Assembly: GCA_964023275.1 (NCBI GenBank) | Contig: OZ029913.1 | Coordinates: 48,363,976 to 48,427,975, forward strand | From: Norana najaformis | Taxonomy: Eukaryota > Annelida > Clitellata > Crassiclitellata > Hormogastridae | Reading direction: 5' to 3' | DNA: 64,000 bases | In this document: positions 10,853 to 22,633 of the stretch, in pieces | Position numbering within the stretch: the first letter of the stretch is position 1 | Layout: the number at the start of each line of letters is the position of its first letter | The notes under the pieces: generated by a model | Database searches by the model: none | Told to the model about the DNA's origin: nothing | What the model saw: only the letters and a program-made list of their open reading frames with translations | Position numbers and translations under genes: made by a program

Positions 10853-11250
10853 GGCCCATCCTTATATTACGTACGCAATGAGGGGAGGGGTGATCGGATT
10901 TGGGCGATTTTGCGTACGGGTGCATATGGCGAGGGGAGTGGGTCTCGACAAAATGTGTACGTACACAAAATAAATTTATAATTTTGACGCCCACATTAGC
11001 CTGTTTATAACACTGTATTATCCTATAGTCATCCTGTATTAATCCTATATAACAAAAATAAATAGTAGCCTATGGTAAAATAAATGTCTTATAGATGACT
11101 TTAGCTAATTAACTTTTGTAAAGGGTGGGTTAGAGAAGCTTGGTTGTACCTACGCATGGGGGAGGGTGTCTACAAAATGTATGAGGTGCAACAGGGAGGG
11201 GAAGGGTATGAAAATATAATTTTTTTGCGTACATAATATATGGATGGGCC
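10853..11250. mobile_element. MITE-like element with 26-bp terminal inverted repeats
   Basis: The left end GGCCCATCCTTATATTACG continues to GTACGCAA. The reverse complement of the right end reads GGCCCATCCATATATTATG followed by TACGCAA. This gives about 26 bp of TIR with only a few mismatches around a 398-bp non-coding body with G-rich segments. No transposase frame is present, so it would be non-autonomous. I could not see a convincing target duplication, so superfamily is left open. Confidence 0.65.
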
Positions 11251-11259
11251 TTATTTTGA

Positions 11260-12530
11260 ATGTGTCCTTGTTCGCGAAACTGTGGACTAACTCATCATCG
11301 AGTTTGGTTGCCAAATGGTGGAACTTTAGATAAAATGAAACAAGACCACTACACGTCCACTACGAGGACAACCCTCTCTCCCCTTTGCCCACATTTGAGT
11401 GACCACTTCCTCCCTCCCTGTGTGGACATCCTTTATGGATGACCACTTGCAAGAAATACACAGAATGCTTTCACAGTCACCAATGTCAGCCTACTTCAAC
11501 GAAACGAAATCATCAGAAATCGTCACTGTCACAAGTCTGGTTAGTTTAGGGGCCATCCTGATACAATTTGATGACAATGGAGCAAATCGCCATATTATCA
11601 CATATGCAGCAGATCACTGACCAGTGTTGAAAAGCGGTACTCACAGACCAAATGAGAAACCCTAGCTGTCATGAGGGCATGTGAACACTTCCATGTATAC
11701 GTCTGTGATAAACCAGTCCAGGTGTACACTAACCACTAGCCGCTGGCGAGCAACTTTTGCAATCCTAACTCCAAGCTACCAACCAGAATTGAATGATGGA
11801 CACTTAGGCTACAACCATAATGTAGCCAGTACCTTTCAGTGTGCCAATCTCGAAAACCCTGCAGGGTATCTGTCACGACATCCACATAATTATACCAAGC
11901 CAACATCTCAGGAAGAAAAAGTCGCTGAAGAATACATCAGCCTTGTAGCAAACCACATTGTCCCAAGAGCTATGACATTGAATGAAGTCAAAGCTGCAAC
12001 TTGTTCTGTTGCCAACCTATAAGCAGTTTAGTCATCAGTTTGATCTTGTTGCTGGACTCATTGCCCAACAAATACTGTAATGACAATTTGACCTTGTGGC
12101 TTATGCCGTATTTGCTAAAGTCCAGTTCGACCTGACCATTGACTTCCACAATGAAGTTATCCCACACCATAACCACCTCATGATACCTCAGTGTCTGCAA
12201 GACCATACAAGAGGTCTTGCACATGCAAGATATCAAGGGTTAACCAAAACAAAAGTACTGCTCAGAGAAAAACTTTGGTTTCCAGGCACAGACAAGATGG
12301 TTGAGGCTCAATTGCAGTCCTGTTCACCTAGCACAGCTGCCACACCGACAGAAAGCTTCATGAAAACTGTTAAGAAAGTGTTAAAAACAGCTTTGATAGA
12401 GAACAAGAACTGGAAACAAGAATTCTACTGCTTCCTTTGTAAATATGCTCCCCACTCAACATCTGATGTCGCACCAGCTACATGCTGTTCATTTGCCCCA
12501 TCTCTGTGAAACTGCCTGACACCTCCACTG
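11260..12530 (+). pseudogene. Ty3/gypsy-type pol relic (RNase H and integrase)
   Basis: Fragments in shifting frames show RNase H (AYFNETKSSEIV, then VSLGAILIQFDDNG, and EKRYSQTK...ETLAVMRACEHF), the linker NPAGYLSRHPHN, and an integrase zinc segment (HARYQGLTKTKVLLREKLWF). The end has a core remnant resembling ESFMKTVKKVLKTAL and SDVAPATC. Stops and frameshifts throughout make it non-functional. Its start fits the point where the relic at 2.1-3.1 kb ends, so both may come from one ancestral element. Confidence 0.65.
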
Positions 12531-12899
12531 GAGAAACAACCATGACTTATACCATCTTGATCTTCTCTGAACAAATCTAGACACATCTAAGGCAAAAATA
12601 TAATTGCAAAACAATATTAAGTCTCCCCTTTCAAGATATTCCTTATTATAAAAAAGTGCAGATTTTGAGGGAAATTTTTTAATATTTACAGGTTGCTCAT
12701 TGACCCTAATGTTTAACCATAAAAAATGTTTGCCATCAGTTTGAATAAGCCATGCAAGAAATCAAACCACAATGAAAACTACTGTTTTAGTGTTTATTTA
12801 ACAGTCTTGAACCGATACAGAACAGTTTTTAAAATCAAACTATTGTATACTGAATGTATAATATACAGTATGCTTTTATGGTTTCTTAAATAGTGTTAA
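12531..12899. other. Non-coding AT-rich stretch
   Basis: No gene or clear repeat. It may be the 3' flank of the broken gene that follows on the minus strand. Confidence 0.3.
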
Positions 12900-14140
12900 T
12901 TTTCTTGCATCAGGAAAGTTTTTCCGACTCTGTTCGATAACTTGAAGCTCATACTGCAACTGTTCTTCACTCTTAAAGCGCCCTCTCTGCACTGTATCTT
13001 GGATCATGGTGACACCTCGCTCTGCTTGATCGTTGGTGACTGCTAGTGTGCTGACAATTGCCTTGGAGACTTGAACTCATTCATACTGTTCCATGTATCA
13101 GGGTCTTTTGTTAGGAATCCAACTGGCAAGCACAGTGTGCTAAATACATTTCCGCTCCACATTGTCACAAAATCAGTAAGAGTCTTCTGTTGTACTGTCG
13201 CCAAGTCCACCTCTATGCGTTTCAGTGGGTCATTTGCTCCTTCTTTCTCTGTTGATGCTTTCAGCATGGCCTGTTTTGTGGTCAAGTCCACCTCCATCAG
13301 AGAGGCTGAGAAGGATCAAATCCTCGGACAGGTACCATAGGTGACTGGCTAGCTTGCGTGAAGTAGATGCTCTGATATCGTGATTAGGGTAAGCATCAAG
13401 TTGCTGCAAGAAGAGCAGGTCATTCCTAGTTGCTTTGGAAGCCACAGGTGCCAGGAACCATTGCTTGATGTAAAGTTTTGTGAGAAATATGTTCACAAGT
13501 AGCAGTCCCCAAGAGTCTCCTGTCGGCTGTTTCAACTGCGACCTGAAGGGCCAAACTGATACTGTATATTCCTTTTGACATCCAGTGAGCTTGATGCACC
13601 GGCCCAGGGGCTCGGAAGTTTGCCCCTTTATTTTGCGTTCTTCCCAAAAAAGACGAGCGTTAGCTGGAGTAGTTTGCGGTAGTACTCATGGGGTTGCTGA
13701 ATCAGTGCTGCTCTCCAACATAACTTTCTCCAAAAGTGTCTCTATCAGAAGTTGGGATCGCTGTCATCTCCTTTGCAGTGTCTCCTCTTTCTCCATCTGC
13801 TTCTGCTCTTGTTGGAGCAGCGCCTTATCAATTTCTGTCATGCAGCCGGGTCGTCCCTTTTTCCGCTCTGATTCGAGGAAGAGCTTGACTTCTTGATTCT
13901 CGATGAGCTCCATGATGTTAGCACGTGCAACATCAAACAGTTCCCCAATCCTGTCTAAAAAAAGCGTAGCTTCTGTGGTTGTTTGTGTCTGGGACTGATG
14001 ACTGTTGGGTGAAGAACACATGTGCGAAAGAGCCATGTGCACTGTGCATAAGAGTTTATGAAAGTTGATGCCATGCTGGTTATATAGTAAATTTTGGCCC
14101 CCATGAATGACCTCTAAATGCAGATCAACCTGCTTCAAAT
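12900..14140 (-). pseudogene. Broken gene of a repeat-associated family, function unknown
   Basis: Read on the minus strand, four overlapping pieces form one decayed gene. An N-terminal block at 14138-13764 has IGELFDVARANIMELI and a lysine-rich tail. Next comes RAPGPVHQAHWMSKGIYS near 13620-13560, then SRKLASHLWYLSEDLILLSL near 13370-13310. At 13060-12950 is a C-terminal segment with TNDQAERGVTMIQD. I recognise this pattern as a protein family found in many copies in aquatic invertebrate genomes. I do not know its function, and a transposon origin is only a guess. Several frameshifts rule out a working product. Confidence 0.45.
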
Positions 14141-14229
14141 TTTACACAAAATGTTTCTTACTAAAATGAAACCATTTCAGGGGTTGAAGTTACAAATTTT
14201 GAAAATGAGAAAATTAGGGCCACCCTATT

Positions 14230-14945
14230 GATGAGTTCTTAGGATGGGTTGCTTTTTAGTTGTGTAGTTAATGATTGTTGTAATTTTGGCAGGAGTTTAT
14301 TCCAGCAGGGTGGAACAGCTGTGGGTATGGAGTGATCTCCAAATTTTAAGGAGAGCAGAGAAGTGTTAAAGCAGAATAGGAGCGGGTTGAGTAGAGTGGT
14401 TAATTGTAAATAACTGATGAAGTTGGGGGTTTTGGAAGGATTAGACTATGTCACAGGTAAGTGATAGGACTTTGTACTCTATTCATTCAGGTATTTTAAG
14501 CCAGTGAATTGATTTGAGAATAGTAGTGATATGATGTTGTTTGGGGATTTTGGTGACAGCATGAGCAACAGCATCTTGGATAGCTTGAAGGCGGTCTGTT
14601 TGGTTGGTGTCTGTATTGAGAAGAAGTGAATTGTAGTAGTCTAGTTTAGCATGGACTATGGATTTGGTGACAATAGATGCAGTTTTGAAGTCAAGCGTAT
14701 GGAGGATTCTGCAAAGGTCACGGATATGCAATGAAAAGAGCGGGATAGATGGGTGATATGATCAGAGAGCAGTTGACATTTTGGTCGAAGATCACACCTA
14801 AGTTGCGAACAGGAGAATTAGTGGTAAAGGTATGGGTGAAGGTTGTGTCCATGCTGAGGAAGAGAGAGGTCTCAGGAATTTTGTTGAGCTGTTCAGGTAT
14901 GTCCTTAAGTATGAATTCAGGTTTAGATGAATTCAAGCACAGGAA
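14230..14945 (-). pseudogene. CR1-like LINE, 3' part of RT ORF
   Basis: Minus-strand pieces match the end of a CR1-type reverse transcriptase ORF. Seen are NSPVRNLGVIFDQN, then HIRDLCRILHTLDFKTAS, VHAKLDYYNSLLLN, RLQAIQDAVAHAVTKIPK and ILKSIHWLKIPE, with a frameshifted C-terminus near 14240-14340. This is the thumb and C-terminal region that follows the YADD box. The RT core of probably the same element lies at 17235-17750 and is separated by later insertions. Confidence 0.7.
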
Positions 14946-15249
14946 ATTAGATTAGGAGGAGATTTGTGTACCATATTTTCCAGACTGTAAGTCACACCTT
15001 AGTATAAGACGCATTGACGCAAAAATGGCAAAATTTTTGTAAAATCAATACATAGGTCGCACTCATGGAGGTTATACTTCTTATATATCATTGGTCGCAC
15101 ACACCCACCCATGTACAGATTTCCAGTCAAAATGCATATAAGCGCATTTGCTAACGATGGCCGTTAATACTTGGTCATCATTAACAAATAATTGTTCAAA
15201 CATAACTTTCTTGAAATAAAATTATTTTTGCACTTTTGAATTAAAGATT

Positions 15250-16675
15250 TCCAGCTTTTGTTGTTATTTGTGATTTGATAGTAATTACTTGGTTCTATAA
15301 GTAAAACCAATGCATCCAATGATAATATTGAATCTCGTAATCTACTCCCTCTCACCCAATCTGGATCTAGACAATATCTTTCTACTGAAACTGCTGTCCT
15401 CAAGGTTTACAATGACATTGTCTCGGCTCTTGACCTTGGTTTTATAGCAGTTCTTCTCCTCCTCGACTTTAGTGCCGCATTTGACTGCGTTGACCACACC
15501 ATTTTGCTTCAGATCCTTCAATTACAATTTGGTATCTCATCATCTGCACTTCTTTGGATCTCTTCTTTTCTCTCTTCTAGGACTCAAAATGTTTACTTTG
15601 GTGGCAAATTCTCTAAGACTACTAATTTAATTTTTGGTGTCCCCCACAGCTCCATTCTTGGTCCACTGCTTTTCATTCTATACACTTCAATATCTCCAAG
15701 ATTGCACTTAAGTTTGGTATTTCTATCCATAATTATGCTGATGACACCCAACTTTACATAAAACTTTCCACTTCTAACCTTGAAAGTTCAAAAATTAAAC
15801 TTATTGCCTGTTTCCATGAGATACAATCCTGGTGTGCTTCCATGCGCCTGAAATTAAACACAAGTAAGACGGAATTGATTTGGTTCGATTGTCGGTCTCA
15901 ATCACATTTAGATTTGCAGACTCTCTTTCTGAAAATAGATGATTCCTGTTCCATACTACCTTCGAATGTAGTTTGTGACCTTGGTGTCTTTTTGGATAGC
16001 AAATTTTCCATGTCTCACCATATTAGCTCCATATCTAGAGCGTGTTTCTTCCACCTACGACGGATACATCAGATTAAACGCTGTCTTAATGAGCATTGCC
16101 TTCATGTCCTGGTTCATTTACTTATACTATCCAGAATTGATTATTGCAATTCAGTGCTTTATGCTTTACCTGAATCTACCCTCTCACTGCTTACCTCTGT
16201 TATTCATGCTGCAGCTCGCCTAGTTAAAAGCCTTGGCCCTCGAGATCACATTACTCATTCTTTACAACAACTTCATTGGTTACCCATTCAGGCCCGCATA
16301 TCTTTCAAAATCTGACTACTTATGTTCAAAATTGTCAGGCTCTGCCCCGTCCTACCTGTCCTCTCTAGTTAAACCTTGTACTTCCACTGAGTCCAGAAGA
16401 AGATTGCGTTCGGCTTCAAAAGGGGACTTTGAAGTCAGAAAAGTTAACCTACAGTTTGGTAAAAGAATGTTTGAAGTAGCTAGTCCAGCTGAGTGGAACT
16501 CTTTACCTGAATCTGTTCGAAGATGCTCTTCAATAGATACTTTTAAATTAAAACTTAAGACTCATTTATTCTCTCAGTACTATAACTAATTATTATGTTG
16601 TAACGCGTCCTTTGAGTAAGACATTGTTTTATTAAGGCGCGTTATAAATATAAGTTGTATTGTATTGTATTGTAA
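15250..16675 (+). pseudogene. L2/CR1-type LINE, 5'-truncated, plus strand
   Basis: It runs opposite to the LINE it sits in. RT motifs seen are LLLLDFSAAFDCVDHT near 15450, FGVPHSSILGPLLFILYT near 15630 (normally PQGSVLGP) and an ADDTQLY block near 15740. Next come LKLNTSKTELIWF, LSRIDYCNSVLYALP, and a C-terminus with LHWLPIQARISFK and AEWNSLPESVRR, ending LKTHLFSQYYN at 16589. The 3' end is GGCGCGTTATAAATATAAG followed by TTGTA repeats, a usual L2-type tail. Frames shift several times, so no activity is expected. Confidence 0.75.
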
Positions 16676-16729
16676 CAGATCGAATGATAGTAAGAGAGTA
16701 GTATATAAAAGGAAGACTAGATACCACCA

Positions 16730-17035
16730 AATTTTCAGCCTCCCCAACGCCTCCGCGCGGCCCAGCGCGGCTTTCTGACCCCCGCTTTTGTCGCCCTTTC
16801 CAAGAAAGCCGCCAAGTAAGAATAGTAGGGCGCCCCCACATCGCGCTTCTCGTGGGAGGTCGCTTGACGTGGCAGAGGCATAGGTCGTTGGACACGGCAG
16901 AGGTGGAGGTAGCGGCACGGGCGAAAGGCGCAAGACGAGGTGGGCTATCAAGTAAGGGACGCCGCGGCCTCTGTCGGTTCCGTAGAGACATCGTCTGGAA
17001 GTCTAGTAGGCCTACTGCTTTCACTGTGTATATTT
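16730..17035. other. GC-rich, CpG-rich block in AT-rich DNA
   Basis: About 300 bp with many CG dinucleotides, unlike everything around it. Overlapping open frames on both strands are a by-product of the composition. It lies just after the tail of the L2-type LINE and inside the putative DNA transposon. It could be a captured promoter or exon, or an internal part of that transposon. Confidence 0.4.
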
Positions 17036-17234
17036 CGCGTTTGATAAATGTGATTTAATTTAATTTAAATTAAATCGTTATCGGTCTTTGCCGACTGTAT
17101 AGCTACTTCGAAAAATTTATAAAATTTCCGCACATAAGTCACGCCGTTAAATAAGACTCGCCTCTAGCAGTTCGCGTAAAAAAACACGTCTTATATTAAA
17201 GCTTACAGAGAAAATAGGTGTTGGTAGCCTAGAG

Positions 17235-17750
17235 GTGATGGTCAACTGAGTATGCTTTAACAAGTGAATTGAGTGGATATTAGAAAGGATAACCAAAAGA
17301 AGTCCAAGAACATATCACTGAGGAACTCTGCAAATGCATATCTGCACTGCATATCTGACCATGATTGGGATGAAGCTTCGGATGTTTTAATGGAGAAAGA
17401 GTGAGAGGGGAGATAGGACTGTATTCAGAGGATATCAGTGCCAGTCAAAACAAGCCAGGTTGAAAGTCTTTGAAGTAGGATTGTGTGATCAGTAGTATTG
17501 AAGGCTGCTGAAATATCAAGGAGGCAGAGGCAAGAAACCTGTTGATGAGAGATGGCAGAAACAAGCTTAATGTAAAGGGAAGTGAGTAGGGTTTCAGTTG
17601 AGTGTTGTTTAGTAAAACCAGACTGGTGTGAGTTAAGGAGTCGGATAGTAATTGGTCTGAAATGAACAATGCTTTCATGTAAGTTTAAAATGAAAGACAA
17701 GTTAGAAACAGGTAAGTAGTTCTGAAGGAGTTTATAAATGAAAGTGTGAC
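17235..17750 (-). pseudogene. CR1-like LINE, RT core fragment
   Basis: Minus-strand motifs are LLNSHQSGFTKQHSTETLLT, then SCLCLLDISAAFNTTDHT and ILLQRLSTW, the standard palm segment of CR1-type RT. The frame then decays toward 17235. Orientation and sequence type fit the 3' part at 14230-14945, so this is probably the upstream part of the same insertion. Confidence 0.65.
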
Positions 17751-18126
17751 CACATCACTGAAACTCTATGTGATGAACTCCATTTCCTGGTGTTGGTAGT
17801 GGTTGCTAGTCTACAACTGCCTTCATGATGTGGCCCAAGATTCATCAAATTATGCATCCCGATTTTTTGTGTTTACAACTAGTGCCATTTGCACTCAGGA
17901 AGGCCTGGTGCAACTAGCAACTAGAGTAAGACAATATTGCTCACTGAGTTTTGCAGTTGCCGGACCATCTAACTAGTCTGCTGCTTGGCATCCATAACAA
18001 CCAACAGTCAATCAATCGATTTAGGATAGGACTTAAATCTACAATGATCTTGCAAGCATACCCTCATGACCTAGCTGAGTTGACTAGGGGGCACAAGTGA
18101 AGCTGAAGTCATGAAACAAAAATTCT
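17751..18126. other. Non-coding stretch
   Basis: No gene seen. A segment around CAGTTGCCGGACCATCTAAC (17953) recurs in diverged form near 18541, a hint of an old dispersed repeat. Confidence 0.3.
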
Positions 18127-18200
18127 GCGATGGTGAGAGTTTGAACCTTTTACCTTTTGATTGACAGTCCAGCATGACAACCATTTGACTATCACACCAA
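18127..18200 (-). repeat. tRNA-Asp-like SINE head
   Basis: On the minus strand this reads GTGATAGTCAAATGGTTGTC, then CTGTCAATC at the anticodon-loop position, then GGTTCAAACTC. TAGTCAAATGG fits the pol III A box and GGTTCAAACTC the B box, at normal tRNA spacing. GATAGT and a GTC anticodon point to tRNA-Asp. It cannot fold as a good tRNA and is best taken as the head of a SINE. The tail would extend towards lower coordinates; its end is not clear. Confidence 0.6.
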
Positions 18201-19439
18201 GCAAACACAAATACACCAAAAGACCAAATAGACCAAACACACGCACAAATCCAATACTTTCGGCATATTTTCACTCGAATAATATCTTTTGACTTATGCA
18301 AAATTAAGAATGTCTCCACATCCAAAACATTAATATTTAGCTCTTTCAGTGTCTAAATTAAAATGTGTTGAAATATTGCAGCTTTATCACTGCTAATTTT
18401 AATTTTTGTACCAAGCATCAGCACGCAAGGTTGGAGCTAAATTAGAGCATTATGGGTTTGCAAAATGGTGAATATTATAATTTGCAACAGATGTTGGTGG
18501 ACAGGGCTTTCCTATCCCACTGCGTGGTTCATGCTCTTTCTCAGTTGCTAGACCATCTGACTGGAATAGTCCACTGCCTGGTAGTTAGTTCCTTCTAACC
18601 TATCGATGTGACTGAGCAAGCCAGTAATGGCACAGGTTATAAGGACCATGAAATTTAATATACGTATACTACTGCTACTACCAGTACTATTAATAATAAT
18701 AAGAAGAATCTTTGGAAGGAACTCTTCACAAGCTTAAATGCTGTAACAAGAAGAATAAAAGTTCATACATATTACTCAGGTAAATGAAGCTTCAACAGCT
18801 GGAAAAGTCTACATCAAGCTCTTGCACGTGCACACGCACACACAGAACTATGAAGCAACAAATTCTCATCTATGATTGATGACAAGGAATGATGACAGCT
18901 GAATGAAGCATTTGCAGTACATTGGTATAGGTAGTGCAGTACATGGTATGTTGGGTATAACATTGTGTTGTACCAAACACTTCTTGGGCTAATGTTTGAA
19001 AGTGCTGCGTCCGAATATTTCTCACACCGCCAGGTCCACTATGCAGGCTGGAGCATTCTTCAGAAGATGACTGGGTGGTTGCTGAACGACAAACCTTCTC
19101 CATAGTAAACGGAAGAGCCTGGCTCGCCTTGTATCTGGTAGCAGATGTTATATTTATGTCCTGGCCTGACATGGTCCTGATGGTTAAGAGAAGCTATTTT
19201 CAGTCAAATCCAAAGAAGTGGCAGTCAGACTTTGATCAATGAATGTGTTTAAATAATTGTGGCAGTTCGGCCACAAGGCTTGTCTATGGATAAGATTTGT
19301 AAATACTAATAATAATTTATTTCAGTGATGCGTGCATCATGTAATAGTTTCATATTTCAGTTGTTCGGTTTGCTGTAGTTTGTTTCTTATATTTTAACAA
19401 TTTACTCTTTTTATTTGAAATAAATAAGCCCACCTTTCT
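18201..19439. other. Non-coding stretch with short microsatellites
   Basis: No gene supported. A run of AAT-type triplets lies near 18688-18705. A minus-strand open frame at 18870-19172 resembles nothing I know and has no support. Confidence 0.35.
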
Positions 19440-20560
19440 TTGCAACTTCCTTCCCTTGTCTTGACTTGCCTTCAGCCATCCTCGAGCCAAGGATTGGCTG
19501 CATCATGGACAACCCTGTTACTTCTGCCTCTGTCCTTCATCTCCAGCAGCGGGTCAAGCGATAATTCACTCGACTGGTTGAGTGATTTGGTTAGTCTTTG
19601 GTCGAGCGATAATTCAGTCCATGACTTGATGTTGTTGATTCATGATAGCTTAGGTCTTCCTTTAGCTCAGGATCCAGAGTTTGTGCTTTGGATGATCTCT
19701 TTCTCTGTCTCCATTCTTTTGTAACACATGTCCAAAGTATGAAAACTTCCTGTGTTTGATTAGTCCAAGGAGACTGCTCTGTAGTCCTGCATTCTCCAGG
19801 ACCCACTCATTTGTTTTCTTGGCAGTCCAGACTACGAATCTGCTGCAGAAACTTAATTTCAAATGCGTTGGTTCTTGCTTTGTCATTCTTCTTTATGGTC
19901 CAGCTCTCACTGCCATACTGTGCCACTGGCCATACAAGAGATTCCATTAGTCTGCTCTTAGTTGCAGGTAATATGCCGTGACTTCCAACCATTCTTTAAT
20001 GCTGCCCCAACTCATTGCCCCTTTGCCAGTCTTGACCGAATCTCTGCTGCATTTGGAGTCTTTGGTTATAGGTGACCCAAGATACGGAAATGTGTCAACC
20101 TGTCCCAATTGGTTATCTTGCACTCTGATGTTGCAGGTTGTACCATTTGTTACCATAACCTTGATTTTGTCCATATTGATCAACAGACCTTGTTTGATGC
20201 TTGCTCTGTCTTGTAGTTCTGCTTCCGAGTTAATCAACAGAACAATGTCATCAGCATATTGCAGATTTGTATTTCTTCTCCCTCATATTGTAACCATCCA
20301 CCACCTCCTTCATGACCATCTCTGCCAGGATGTTGAATAAATATGGTAATAAAACAGATCCCTGTCAAATCCCTTTCCTGACAAGGAACCCTTATGATAG
20401 TATACCAGCTGTTCTCACTTTAGATTGCTGTTTGCAGTGGAGTCCAACTAGCAGGTTGATGATATGAATGTCTTTCATAACCAGCCAAAGCTCAAACGCT
20501 TTCTTAAAATCAACAAAGGACAGATTACAGATCTATCCTTCTTCCTTGCTGTCCAATAAT
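19440..20560 (-). pseudogene. RTE-like LINE relic (RT and C-terminus)
   Basis: On the minus strand an RT can be followed from about 20560 (NLSFVDFKKAFE) through a damaged LVRKGI...GSVLLPYLFNI block to the catalytic YADDIVLL near 20240. Then come LINMDKIKVM, VDTFPYLGSPIT, LVWPVAQYGSESWTI and the C-terminal NAFEIKFLQQIR region. The 5' half, including the endonuclease, is missing. Frameshifts and stops are frequent. Confidence 0.65.
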
Positions 20561-21169
20561 TAATTACCCCTCTGATGCCGCCTTGATCAGAGGAGCACCA
20601 GCCGTTGTTTTAAGCCAATAGCATAAATTTAGGGCTCCTTATTAAGTAACTCAGAGCTAGCATTAAGGGTGTCCCTACTAGCAACTGATCATTGGTTGAG
20701 GTCTTTCACACAATACCAATTAAGTCGTGCAAAAGGCAATAAGAGTCGTACAGACTACACAATAAGGTGCAAACAGAGCAGAGGCGGTTTAATATTGCCT
20801 ACTGCACAATGCAAAGCTCTAGACTTGAAGTGACAGCTACTGCATTGTATGTGTGATGAGTCGAAGCAATTTTGCATCATTTGGTTAGTGATAGATACAG
20901 TGTATTTGTGTGTTGGGCAAACATAGTGTATACGAATCAAAGCTTGTGCTTGAGGTAAGTTATGAGGTGTGTATTCAGATGAGAGGGCATCCGGGAAAAC
21001 TACTAATCAGTGCGTTCCCAGATCACAGCTGAATCAGTCACTGTCTGGTTCCAGGTTGATTCCACTGATCCGACAGGGTTCAACCCCACCCTGCTTTAAA
21101 ATTGCAAGACAGTCTGACTCTTGAAAGTGGGAACATAATAGGTTGTGCAGAACTTGAGGAAGTCCTGTT
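20561..21169. other. Non-coding stretch
   Basis: Nothing recognised. Open frames here are short and without known motifs. Confidence 0.3.
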
Positions 21170-21610
21170 CATGAAAAAGAACAAAACAAACAATAGGTCT
21201 GTGTAAAACAAGAGGATGATGTTGCAGAAGCTTACCCCACTAGTGCCATTCAAGAAACTGGTCGGTGCACTTCAGGGTGAGTTATAGCCAAAATATCTAC
21301 TGTGTGGTTCAGATTCCACCTCAGAGGTTTTGATTTTAGGGTATGGGCACACCCTGTTGCAGGGTCGATTCCAGATAGCAGAATGGTGAGAAGTTGTGAA
21401 ACCATGGGGAAAGACACAATGTACAGGTCTGTGTGAAGCAAAGGGATAATTTTATACAAGCTTACCCCCACTGTATCATTGGAGAAACTGGTCATTGTGC
21501 TCCCTGGGAAAGCCATTACCATAACATTTGCTGCTTGATTCATATACCATCTGAAAAGAATCTGATTTCATAGTATGGGCCTACCCTATTGTGATAAGAT
21601 GAGCGACCCC
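21170..21610. repeat. Degenerate tandem duplication, period about 229 bp
   Basis: AGGTCTGTGTAAAACAAGAG with AAGCTTACCCCAC at about 21196 recurs as AGGTCTGTGTGAAGCAAAGG with AAGCTTACCCCCA at about 21425. The following segments, including the GTATGGGCACACCCTGTTG and GTATGGGCCTACCCTATTG stretches, keep the same order. Two diverged copies are clear; a third to the left is uncertain. Confidence 0.55.
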
Positions 21611-22633
21611 TCTAAATAGCATATGTCTCGGTGGCTACAATATGTCTAGGTTTCTGGACTGGATCAAACAAGAAGTTCTGTTGATGTTCGGACTCTGATT
21701 TAATGTTTCTTCTATTTAACAAATAGCAGCATGAAACTTGGTGGCAGCAGTGCATGCCATTGTCTTCTAACCTGCACACTTGAATTTTTGACTGCTTGAA
21801 CAATGACCGCTTGAACTAATGATCTTTTAAGTTTAAACACTTGACCCAAGACCACAATGGACAACTCTGTTGTTGTGCCGATCTTGGGCATTCGACCTCC
21901 TGCACTTATTGGCATCGAAGAAAACCTGGGAGAAAGCTGGTATTCTTTCAAGAAGAAGTAGAAAAATTATGCCACAGTTACCAATCTAGCCCAACAAAGC
22001 CAACAGTATCAAGTCACCCTGCTCCTGTGATAAGACACAGAGACTTGTCATATGACTTCCCTGTATCAGGAACCAAGAGAACAACTGGTGTCTAATGGCG
22101 GTAATTCCAGTTACTGCATCAGAGGAAAAGTCAGATCCCGAGACAGCTTTACAGCGTTGCATCCCTGAAGGAAGTGGCCAATCTTGAACCTTCTTTGGAG
22201 AGAATGGACAACATGGGCAGATATAATAGCAAATGACCATTTTATGTTTAAGTAGAATGAGCTGGTGCAGGTTGCTTTGGGCATAAAACTGGGCTGGAGC
22301 ACCCCCTGCTCACAAATTTATGCACAGATCATGACCACCACATAATGTCTGCAACCTTGAAGAAAAAGCTGCGGAATGTGGCTTTGGGCACAAGTCATCT
22401 AGACAGGAATTGCGTATACGAGAACCGTCGATTAACTCCAAAAAAGACAACTTAAGCAAACTGAAAACACATACTGAACAAGATGTGCCTGTGGCCACAT
22501 ATGGCACTATCACCTGACAAAGTGGTAATCAGGATAAGTTGGTAATAAGAATGAAATATTTTGGTATGCACAGTTTTAAGGAGTCACAAAGTAACACCTT
22601 TGAGCTTAGCAGAAACAGTCTCAGTAGAGTGCG
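21611..22633. other. Non-coding stretch with a possible gag-like remnant
   Basis: Around 21915-22010 a plus-strand segment (ENLGESWYSFKKK, then YATVTNLAQQS) vaguely resembles the start of a retrotransposon gag domain. It is too short and interrupted to call. Confidence 0.25.

Larger units (their letters stand above)
14975..17215. mobile_element. Possible DNA transposon interrupting the CR1-like LINE
   Basis: The two halves of the CR1-like LINE (14230-14945 and 17235-17750) are separated by DNA whose ends look related in inverted orientation. The left end has GTAAGTCACACC then TATAAGACGC and a stretch rich in AAAATTTTTGTAAAAT. The right end, read backwards, has TATAAGACGTG and then GACTTATGTGCGG. 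The interior holds an L2-like LINE and a GC-rich block. No transposase was found. The ends are only loosely similar, so this is tentative. Confidence 0.3.

Noticed and set aside
16586-17024. Minus-strand frames of 121 and 130 residues in the GC-rich block
   Set aside because: High GC content removes stop codons on both strands; the frames have no known motif and run into LINE tail sequence.
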